Below are positions 1 through 9,803 of a stretch of 64,000 nucleotides of DNA, piece by piece. How positions within the stretch are numbered: position 1 is the first letter of the stretch; every line of letters begins with the position of its first letter. Source of the DNA: Eutreptiella sp. 'Long Island Sound 2002'. Taxonomy: Eukaryota > Euglenozoa > Euglenophyceae > Eutreptiales > Eutreptiaceae. A program made the position numbers and the translations under genes. Location: NCBI GenBank assembly GCA_964036045.1, contig OZ038388.1, positions 32,571,759 through 32,635,758 on the forward strand, in the 5' to 3' direction. The notes under the pieces are model-generated. The model did no database searches, was not told where the DNA came from, and was given only the letters and a program-made list of their open reading frames with translations.

Positions 1-1934
1 CCATTGCAATCTCTAAAACGTTTTGGACATTTCAAATTTTGTGTGTTCACTTCATTCACTTGGTTCATTTGGGTCTTTGGGCCAAATATCCTTGTTCTTT
101 GACCCTAGACCTCCCCAATGTTTCTACTTTGGGTATGTGAACTTGTTTTGGTACGTTCTATTACTTACCCAATCCATTGCAACGAAGTCTGCCAAGTGTA
201 TAGGATAGTGGTTTTACGTGGTCCTAGAGATGTACATTATAGACCCTGAAAACTACCCTTTCATGTAGTCACTTGGCGGGTAAACAGTAAAGAACCCATG
301 AGGAGTTGGACCTTGGGGTCTTTTCCTCTGTTTCAATGGTGCTCTCTACTTTGTATTGAGCATTTGTTGGGAGGTTACAGGTACATCGGTTCACTGTTTT
401 GAATTTTCTCTAGAACTTTGTTGAAAATTCCAAACTTCATGAGGTCACTTCTGAGCCATGGGAAAGTTAGGCCATCTTCTCGACTTGGGCCAATATTTTA
501 CCCATGGCCTCTCATCAGTGTCTATTCTTCGTATTTGAGGAGTTTGGGTGATGGCCTACCCTTATGGGATCCGACCAAACCCATATGTTGCCCCAATTTG
601 GACTTCAAATCTGACTCAGGAATGTATGCATAAGCCCTTTTTGAGGTCCCCAAAAATGACCTCAAAAAGTGGGTATTAGAGTTGGTTGCCTTGCTCCAAC
701 CTGAGGGAGAGGTAGGGCGAGCCCTTTTACGACAATCAACTCCTCTCCAGATCCTTTGTGCATGCACTTCCCTGGACCTTAGGCTGACCCTATGTGGGAG
801 TTATTTGCATTCTTTTCTCCCCTGCTTTTCACTTAGGAGAATTTCACCAAAGTGCGCAGCCTACCAGACTTGTGACAGTGACACGGTATCAGGGAGACAG
901 ACTCGGATATCTGGTGGGCATAATGTTCGACTGATGCCCTTGGGATGAGGCCGCATGGAATCCTTCGAATCCCCTTTGCCTTGGCAGGACAGTGTGTTGA
1001 AGTGGGTAACCTCTGATTTTTGGTTTTGCCTGTTTTTGTACCCTGCTTCCCATGCTAGGTCTCAGAGCCCGTGTGGAGTTGGGTCCTGCCCCTGTACGCG
1101 TGTCACGGTGAAGGTCTTGGCTACCTCCAACTACCCTTGTTTACTTTTGGGATGTTGGATCCTGAGGTGGTATGGGCAATTTACCACTTTACCCCCTTTT
1201 CCACAGAATTTCTGGGGCCTAAGTCTCATAGGCACTCAGGACCACCACCCCCCCTACGGTGGTGTGGTGGGGCTATCTCCTGCCCCAAAGGGACTTGAGT
1301 TGGGATATTTGAGGAGGATGGAGAGTGAGTGTGTAGGCACTAGACCCCCGCTTTTGGGGTCCTGTAGTGCCGGGAGTGGAGAGTGACAACCCCCCCACTA
1401 GGGTAGGCTTTGACAGCCAATGGGCCTTACCCATGTCTTGTTGTTTTTGCATGTTTTGTTCCTCCTCCTTGGGGATCCTGAATCAAGCTACCCAGGATGT
1501 GCTGATCGGGAGAGTGGGCTCCCTTTGTCCCCCCCTCTCCCGCCTTGACACCTCTTCCTTTGTGACTTATGTTGATTAGTGCACCTTACCCTAACCGGGA
1601 CATGTGTTGGGGGTTTTACATGTTCCTATGACCATGTGTACATGCTTTCTTTCCTTTGTTGTTTAGACCTCAAAGGGATTGCTTCGATTTTGCAATCCCG
1701 ATGGATGCTCACTGAGTCTGAGTGGATGTGAGTGGTCTTCTTCTTGTGCTACGCGTACGTGCAAGGAAGGAGGCCGCATGTGTTTGGAGAGGGTCGACCC
1801 GGGGACGGTAGCCCCGGACCAGCTGGTGATCGCGCTGGGGGTTTTACATCTACCCGCTTTTGTTGGCGTCAAAATCTCTGCCATGTTGAAATAGGCCTGT
1901 AAAAAGGGAGAGAAATGTACATATTTATTCTTTG
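1..1934. other. no supported gene
   Basis: I see no gene here. Open frames are short and fall in all frames, with no recognisable domain or splice-consistent exon chain. The sequence is mixed, moderately T-rich DNA with repeated phrases such as TTTGGGCC and short runs of C. It may be old repeat sequence, but I could not assign it to a family. Confidence 0.5.
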
Positions 1935-2069
1935 ATTGCGAGGGCTCGCAATGGACATTATATGTATTTGCCTCTAATTACCTACTTCGTATTGTGAGGC
2001 CTCGCATTAAGGTAACAACATATAGTCAAAAACGCACTTTTTGAAAAGACGATTGTGAGGGCTCGCATT
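1935..2069. repeat. left cluster of 18-bp palindromes (3 copies)
   Basis: Copies lie at 1935-1952, 1991-2008 and 2052-2069. Each matches ATTGYGAGGSCTCGCAWT within one or two bases, and each is nearly its own reverse complement. Spacing is 56 and 61 bp, roughly five to six helical turns. The matching cluster lies 2.4 kb away on the other side of the transposase-like gene. Confidence 0.75.
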
Positions 2070-2149
2070 CCGAACACGCAGTAGTGAGCAAAAGCACCGG
2101 TGTGCGCGCAACAACAACAACAGAGTTGGGAATCAACCTAATACGGGTG

Positions 2150-4080
2150 TTATGCATCGGCAAAGGCCCAGATTGTGTCCAGAATGTTTGTGCGCTGCGC
2201 ATCAAACCGCAGAGGAACCTTGTTGTCCATCAATCGTAATACGGAGGGTGAGAAATTCCGGGGCTGCCTCAGAAATGTACGCAAAACATCGGTTAACACA
2301 GTTCTGTATGTGTCTACCTTCGGCTCGCTGTAAGGGTCGGACGGAAAATCTGGATCACCCTCCCAGTGTCTCTCCATGGTCGACGTACCCGACTTCCAAG
2401 GACAGTACCGTATTCTCGGGCGCTCGTCAAAAACATACGAGTGCAAGCGCTGTCGGATCTCGGTTTCGATGTCGGAGGACAAACCACTAACCAGCAGGCG
2501 TCTGTTAATTCTCGCAGGGCAGATCTGGACAAACAAATCTTCGACGTGGCTGGGTGTGACAGCCCCAGTGTGTCCATCCTTCATGGACCCCGGTCAACTA
2601 AGCATGACTTCGCCAAACTCACCATAGCACAATCCTGGCAGGCCGCTGTTGAAGGTCTGCCAATGCAGCAACGCAACACCGATGGTCCTCACATACAAAA
2701 CAGGCTCAGCTGCAGCCCTCTCGAGCTCAATCAAAAGCACGAACAAGAGTCGCAAAACATTTTGGGCGTCGATGGCGGTTCAAGGGTGCCCCTCAGACCA
2801 GTTGCATTCTCTCACGCGAAATCCACAGTGGAGGACAAGCGGACACCAGTTTTGCAGTAGGATCACCATTGCTTTACATACTTCACTCTTTAGTCGATTG
2901 ATCGCCGTCCCACCATGATCGGCAACAGCCTGTAACTAGAACACTTTCCTACGCAACTGCCGCAGAAATTGCGGCGCACAGTTCAGGATGCCGGCAATAG
3001 TTCTCTCCATGACTCTGACTTTCGGGTACGACCCTACTGATTTTCCCACTCCTAAGCGGCCAAAGCGCAAGTACACAAACAGCGAATGGAAGCGGCGCCA
3101 TAGGTTGGTCACAAGGTATTTGTAGGGATGCCAGCAGCCGTACGAGAAAGGAGTCCTTTTCAGTTTTTCGTGCCAGTTACACCGCTGCGTTCTGTCGGAG
3201 TACAGTAACTTCACAATGGGGTGCGTGTGGTTTGACAGCGATGCAATGTAGTTCAACAGCTCAACCAGGCCCTTATACGAGGATACTTGATGCGTACTCA
3301 GCAGCAACGACTTCCAACCAGGATTCGGTAGTGGATCTTGCACGATGTCAAGCGGCGCTCTGATGCTCGGTATTGCTGGAGGTCTGTCCGCAAGCAGGCC
3401 CAGATCTGTCACGATCCCATGAAAATTCCGTTTCATTGTGACAAGCGCTGCAGCCACACTGCCGATGCTGCCGATGAGCACATCTATGGTTGGGTGTCCT
3501 CTGAAATACGGCAACCTGCACGGAATCTCAACGACGCAAAGGGCTGTCCAATTTTGCGACTGATCCTGGATCGTTGGATGCATTGCATACTGCTTAATGT
3601 AACAATTGTCCATCCGGACGCAAACCTGCCGGTTCTCCATCCATCGCCATGTCTCAAGCTTCTTTCCCGCAGACCATTCCTTCATGGTTTCTTCGCGGAG
3701 CCGCAGCAGTCCTGTTGTGCGCAACGGGCGCGTGTTCTGCCGACCGATTAAGGCAAAACCCGGGGCTCCTCGTCGTGGTGCTGGGGTATGCATCGCAAGC
3801 GCAAAATTTTGTATAAGTTGAAGAACTCCTCTTTGAAGTGGTTGGCGGCTCGGCTCTTTGGTCTGCTTTTCAACCTCACTAGTGAGTGCCGTATTTCCCA
3901 GTTCAGTCGCAGCAAGTGCGCAAAATCGAAAAAGAGAACAGCTCCACTGTTGTTCTTTTCAACGGCAGCCCATAGTGATTCAGCAGTGGTAAACCCGTGT
4001 TCCGTTGCACAGAAAGCTCGCAATCGCCTGACAGTCCGTTCCCTCTCCCTCTTCGCTCGATGCGCAATGTTACGTGGCAT
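2150..4080 (-). pseudogene. transposase-like protein, disrupted
   Basis: A single reading frame on the minus strand runs from about 3793 to 2150. It is broken by a TAG at 2936-2938 and TGA codons at 2780-2782 and 2594-2596. The protein text continues plausibly across each stop, so this looks like one decayed gene rather than several small ones. A further open stretch at 4080-3748, in another frame and rich in basic residues at its start, is probably the N-terminus and implies a frameshift near 3.77 kb. Visible motifs include an acidic MDNCYIKQY and a later YSD followed by WHPYKYLVTNLWRRF. These acidic positions could belong to a DDE-type catalytic core, but I do not recognise the family. The palindrome clusters on both sides support a transposase role. 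Confidence 0.45.
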
Positions 4081-4483
4081 GAAAAATCATCTCAAAGAAT
4101 CAAAAATGTGCATTTTATTATACCATTCCACAAAAAACAGGCTCCTTTAATGCTACAGTTGAATAAAATTTCTTGCCAGCAAAGCGCTGCACACGCGACA
4201 CGCACATAGCGATCTTTGCGCGCAAATCCGCCGCGCGTGCGCATTTTCGGTTGCTGGTAACGGTCAACTGGTCCCACATTTCTCTTGTTGATCACATTTG
4301 CGGTACCCAGTTGCAAACCGCCCACCATCGCTGTTGGGCAATGAAGCCAGCGGTGACCACAGTATGAAAACTCGAGATGCCGGCGGGACCTACATGGGCG
4401 CCCATGCAGCAGCGCCGCATCAACGAAATTGCACATGCTGTGTAGTTGGTGGATCTGTCCATTTTATTGTTTTCCGTTCCATT

Positions 4484-4667
4484 ATTGCGAGGCGTCGCAT
4501 TTCGATTCCTGAAACCATACCTTTTGGGCATATTTCGAAATGGAATGCGAGGCCTCGCATTCGAAAATGAATGTTATTTGTAGTAATTACCCTTATGCGA
4601 ATTTTATGTGCATTCGCTTCTGGTAAAACAAATGAAATCGAATCCTTCCATTGCGAAGCCTCGCAAT
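4484..4667. repeat. right cluster of 18-bp palindromes (3 copies)
   Basis: Copies lie at 4484-4501, 4544-4561 and 4650-4667. The middle one, AATGCGAGGCCTCGCATT, is a perfect palindrome. They match the copies at 1935-2069, and none is seen inside the gene, so the distribution is subterminal. Confidence 0.75.
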
Positions 4668-7600
4668 CTGTTGCAGAAAAAAGGGCGTCATAACCGACAC
4701 GAGGTGCGACACACAGTGGGTTGTCCTTCTTTATTGAGATACCATGGTACGCACGAGTACAAAGGAGCCTCGTTTGTTGCAACGACGGGAAAAAAGTACC
4801 TTTTTTAACTGAAAAAACAGGCATGAAAAATCAAGGTCAAAAAAACAGGGTAATTCACCGAAAAAGCCCACATCATTTCTCGGTGTTTTTTTGCAAAAAG
4901 AGCGGTACAAAAGCGTACCTGTTTCGGCCGCCTAAGCACATAGCGATCCTTCTTGCTTTGCGCAAGTTTTGTGATGCCGGCTTATGAAGAAGACGAATCA
5001 GACCGATCTGCACCTACATTACAGGTAGCGGATATGTGCTGGGCGAATGTCGCAACATGGGCGAATCTCAAAACAAATACCACTCCACGATAAGAAAAGA
5101 TGCACAATAACACTAGAAATGAGGGCAAAGTATGCATGCAATGATACATGAGTTGCGAGGGTCATTGTTACAGGTACTGGGCTACTATGCAAGTTAGGTA
5201 TGGTCGTGTATAAACTTGCACCACATACACACAGAATACCAAGATACGGGTGAAATAGTGCCGCATACATACATACATACATATATTCTTACATACCATT
5301 CCCCCCCACACCCACCACTTTTTTCGGCTATTTGATTGTACATTCCCCTTTTTGGGCCTCTATCGTTCATAAATGGTGCATTTGGTTCCGTATGATGTTG
5401 ATCTGCCATGGGCACTCTTTCATTTGAGGCTATCGAGAGCATATGTTTGCCCAATTGTATACTAAGGCTGTGTGCAGCGAGCCGTGCACCAAGTTGGGGA
5501 TGAGCTAGGTAGGAGGAGCGCATCCTACGACTCCATTGGATGGTCCATGGGTTCATAGCAGCATTTCATCAACAAACCCAATGTGAAGTATAAGCGGTAT
5601 AGTCCCCGATGTCATTTTCTTGGACAGTGTACACTAAAAGTAATTACCCTTTGCTGCTTGCGGGGGGCCCCTTGTGGCACTTCCCGGTGGGAGCAGGAAC
5701 TGGACCACCACGTTGCGCAGAGTAACTATAATGATGATGCTACCAATCACATGCCCTTTACCACCTATCTCATTGTAGCGCGATATCATATGTGCACACA
5801 GCCTAAAATGGTTGAAATCTTTGCCTACACATTCAATCCCCATCTTTATTGTTTCCAAATACTTGCTTACGGGGGGAGTTGTCGCAGGTGCCAGGGTCCT
5901 AAATTCTGCACCTCCCTACTCTTGCTAGTAAAGCAGAGTTGACGTGATATTCTCCACGAATACCCAGCGTCGCAAAGGTCAGGTTGCAAGCATTTCAGGT
6001 TTATCAGGTTGCATAGAACCGGGAAATATGCCCCGACCCAATGCATGAAACCATTCCCCCGCACAGTGGGGGGTTGTGCCCAAGCGGGAGGAGACAAGAC
6101 GCACAGAGAGGGTTTCAGTGCAATCTCCACCACGCGCTCTAACGTATGGCATCATCTCGCGCTCATGTTTCTGGGTTCCTGGGTGCAGACTCCCTCCAGT
6201 ATTGCTGGAATACTCAGCAATTAGAAGAGGGGCGACCAATGGCCAACCGTCAGCTGAATAGCTATACAGCATCCACAACAATCATGAAGAAACCCATTTT
6301 GTGGAAAGAAATCAGGCATTCCAGACATGGGTAATAAAAAACACCAAAAAATATTCACGTTGTCTGCACGGATCAAGCAACACCACCACTACCACACTTG
6401 ATCTTCCAATGTTGCCTTATTTAATAACTGACTCATCTTAACACCTTGGCACAATGGATAACAGTGCCCAGAGAACTGTGTTAAAGAAAATCAAAATTCC
6501 ATCAGTTCCATACTAGACATGAACTGAGAATACCATCCCCCCCGCCCTCGCTGAGTAAGAGTTGTACCCCCCCCCCTTTGTATAAGCTAAGCCAAAGTCC
6601 CAAATTAATACAGTCCTTACGCCTACTGTGGCTTGCGCGTGGCACATTCAACTACCAACACTGGGCACCCACATTCAAAAAGAGAAAATTGCATGGTGAG
6701 CCGGTGCAAGACAGGGGCAAATAATGCACAAGCATCCCCAAAATCAGAGCTATCTGGGGCAAAAGGGCAAACACTCATGACAAATGTGTCCATGCCTCTA
6801 TGTGACTCGCCAAACCCATGTCTTATGTGGCTGCAGTATGTTTGGTACCAAATCAAAATTAGGTCCCAAATTGACATGGTCCCTACGCCTAGTGTAGCTC
6901 GGACATAGGTTATACAAGAGGGGGGGGGGTACCCCAACTGGGGGCTTTGGAAAATGTCAACCTCGATTTTCCGCCAAACTTGAACATCGATGCGGGTGTG
7001 TTATCTTGCAGAACAGTGTAGGACAGTTTCTTGTGTTTTGGTGGGTAAATATTCTGCGAAATGGGAATGTGATGCAGCTTCCCCCTGGGATGAGTGTGAT
7101 ACTCACCCCCTCTACCCCCATTCCAGGGCAGGCCATAGTGATGCATATCCTTGCATTATTGATTAGTGTACTGCAAACCAGTGGTTCATGACTGTGCATT
7201 GCCTGCAACTTCTGTTCCAAAAAAGCTGCTGCTGAATACCTAACTGCTGTTGACTACACTTCTCTGCTTGTGGTGCATGCACCCCATGTAGCACTTTGAG
7301 GTGCTTCTGCAATAAGAGTGCAGGCAATTGTAGTAATCTCAATCCCCCACAAAAAGCTCAGAAAATTGTTTCTGTCATCCCTCACTGTGCTTGAGATCTG
7401 AGCAGAATGTATGCAGCAACAACTGGTGAGGTCATTACATTACCAGAAACAATGATTTTGGGCAAAATCCATTTTCCCATTTCCTACTTGTCAAGTGGTT
7501 GGCGTCAACGGATGTGGTGTTCAGGGTAAAAGTTTGCTCCAGGTGTGTAAACAACAGGGGAAACACACACAATTCAACCTGCACAATCAATGATGAGTCA

Positions 7601-7818
7601 GGACCGGACCCATAACGTTCCAAAAAGAGATGCAACGCCTACTGTCCTTCAGTGGTGGCCTGCATAACTTTCCCAACATTCCAATGCTCGCCTGTACAAT
7701 CCAAGCCAAACCATGCCAAAACATGATGAGCTTCGACGAATGCATTTGCTATATACCGAATGGATATGGGATTCAGTGCGCTTGGGTTATGCAGAACAGC
7801 CTTCACCTTTGCAAAGCC
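4668..7818. other. intergenic region without recognised gene
   Basis: No exon chain or known domain was found. The region contains a short (ATAC)n microsatellite at about 5266-5285 and C or G runs near 5301, 6538, 6569 and 6920. The right part is the presumed downstream flank of the THI4 gene, which is transcribed leftwards. No clear polyadenylation signal could be assigned. Confidence 0.45.
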
Positions 7819-7974
7819 TCGTAGGTAACTTGTCCAGCCTTGTGTCCACATGGCACCACAATGCGGGCTTGCCTTACTTACGCACAGGGGTGCCCTTTGC
7901 CTTCTGCAGCTGCAAAGATTCGTAGGCAACTTGTAGTGCTTCTTGTCCACATGGTACCAAAATGCGGGCTTGCC

Positions 7975-9053
<1,079 letters not shown>

Positions 9054-9134
9054 CTAACGGCAAGTGCGAAAGGGACAAGGAGCCCAGGAATGCTAGTTTT
9101 TGAACATCCCAGGTATCAATACTGAAACAAGGGC

Positions 9135-9227
9135 CTTCAACTCCCTACGCCAGTGCAAACTGGTTCAGGTTCTGCGGGTATAATCTCAGCCCCAGTTCGA
9201 GAGTGAACTGGGGCACCCCGGTTGAAG
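9135..9227 (-). promoter_or_regulatory. TPP riboswitch aptamer 1 (closest to THI4 ATG)
   Basis: Read on the minus strand, the aptamer has all conserved TPP (THI-box) elements in order. P1 is CTTCAAC paired with GTTGAAG. GGGGTGCC pairs later with TACCCG to form P2. P3 is a hairpin, CCCCAGTTC with GAACTGGGG. Then come CTGAGA, GAACCTGA, a CCAG/CTGG P5 hairpin and GGCGTAGGGA. It ends about 103 nt before the THI4 start codon. A pyrimidine-rich stretch ending TTTCAG follows it, a possible 3' splice site. Confidence 0.93.
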
Positions 9228-9278
9228 TGCTCCCCATCTCTCAGCGTCAGAGGGCTTTAATACTGAAACAACAAGGGC

Positions 9279-9371
9279 CTTCAACTCCCTACGCCAGTGC
9301 AAACTGGTTCAGGTTCTGCGGGTATAATCTCAGCCCCAGTTCGAGAGTGAACTGGGGCACCCCGGTTGAAG
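9279..9371 (-). promoter_or_regulatory. TPP riboswitch aptamer 2
   Basis: This copy has the same sequence and fold as the gene-proximal aptamer and lies 144 bp upstream of it. Its linker carries CCCTTGTTGTTTCAG and an ATG opening a short upstream ORF. Confidence 0.93.
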
Positions 9372-9422
9372 TGCTCCCCATCTCTCAGCGTCAGAGGGCT
9401 TTAATACTGAAACAACAAGGGC

Positions 9423-9515
9423 CTTCAACTCCCTACGCCAGTGCAAACTGGTTCAGGTTCTGCGGGTATAATCTCAGCCCCAGTTCGAGAGTGAACTGGG
9501 GCACCCCGGTTGAAG
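9423..9515 (-). promoter_or_regulatory. TPP riboswitch aptamer 3
   Basis: This is the middle copy of the array. No base differs from copies 2 and 4 in the aptamer core by eye, and all TPP consensus segments are intact. Confidence 0.93.
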
Positions 9516-9566
9516 TGCTCCCCATCTCTCAGCGTCAGAGGGCTTTAATACTGAAACAACAAGGGC

Positions 9567-9659
9567 CTTCAACTCCCTACGCCAGTGCAAACTGGTTCAG
9601 GTTCTGCGGGTATAATCTCAGCCCCAGTTCGAGAGTGAACTGGGGCACCCCGGTTGAAG
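9567..9659 (-). promoter_or_regulatory. TPP riboswitch aptamer 4
   Basis: The aptamer core is identical to copies 2 and 3. The linker on its 5' side carries a single base change near 9681 relative to the other linkers. Confidence 0.93.
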
Positions 9660-9710
9660 TGCTCCCCATCTCTCAGCGTCGGAGGGCTTTAATACTGAAA
9701 CAACAAGGGC

Positions 9711-9803
9711 CTTCAACTCCCTACGCCAGTGCAAACTGGTTCAGGTTCTGCGGGTATAATCTCAGCCCCAGTTCGAGAGTGAACTGGAGCACCCCGGTTG
9801 AAG
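9711..9803 (-). promoter_or_regulatory. TPP riboswitch aptamer 5 (5'-most)
   Basis: This is the copy nearest the presumed transcription start. It differs from the others at 9788, where a P3 C becomes U in the RNA. The partner is G, so the stem is kept as a G-U pair. All other conserved TPP elements are present. Upstream sequence at 9804-9830 diverges from the linker consensus, marking the array edge. Confidence 0.92.

Larger units (their letters stand above)
1935..4667. mobile_element. decayed DNA transposon with palindromic subterminal repeats
   Basis: This interval is bounded by two clusters, each of three copies, of an imperfect 18-bp palindrome close to ATTGCGAGGCCTCGCAAT. Between the clusters lies a broken transposase-like gene on the minus strand. 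Repeated sites near both ends of a transposase gene are typical of subterminal transposase-binding sites in cut-and-paste transposons. I could not define terminal inverted repeats or a target-site duplication, so the true ends probably lie somewhat outside the stated limits. The superfamily is not identified. Calling it a transposon is inference from architecture. Confidence 0.55.
9135..9803 (-). repeat. tandem array of five 144-bp riboswitch units
   Basis: Five units follow one another at exactly 144 bp, with aptamer cores starting at 9135, 9279, 9423, 9567 and 9711. Units are almost identical. The differences I see are a G to A change at 9788 in the 5'-most copy, one base in the linker near 9681, a divergent outer linker beyond 9813, and loss of three linker bases next to the gene-proximal copy. 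Each unit is an aptamer of about 93 nt plus a linker of about 51 nt. The array sits about 100 nt upstream of the THI4 start codon, on the same strand, so it should be transcribed in the THI4 leader or a leader intron. Confidence 0.95.

Noticed and set aside
2366-2860. 164-codon plus-strand ORF
   Set aside because: It is antisense to the disrupted transposase-like frame, which continues coherently over nearly 1.7 kb and reads more like protein.
9135-9803. CRISPR array or satellite DNA
   Set aside because: Units are contiguous with no variable spacers, and the whole unit matches a TPP aptamer plus linker, in a eukaryotic gene leader.
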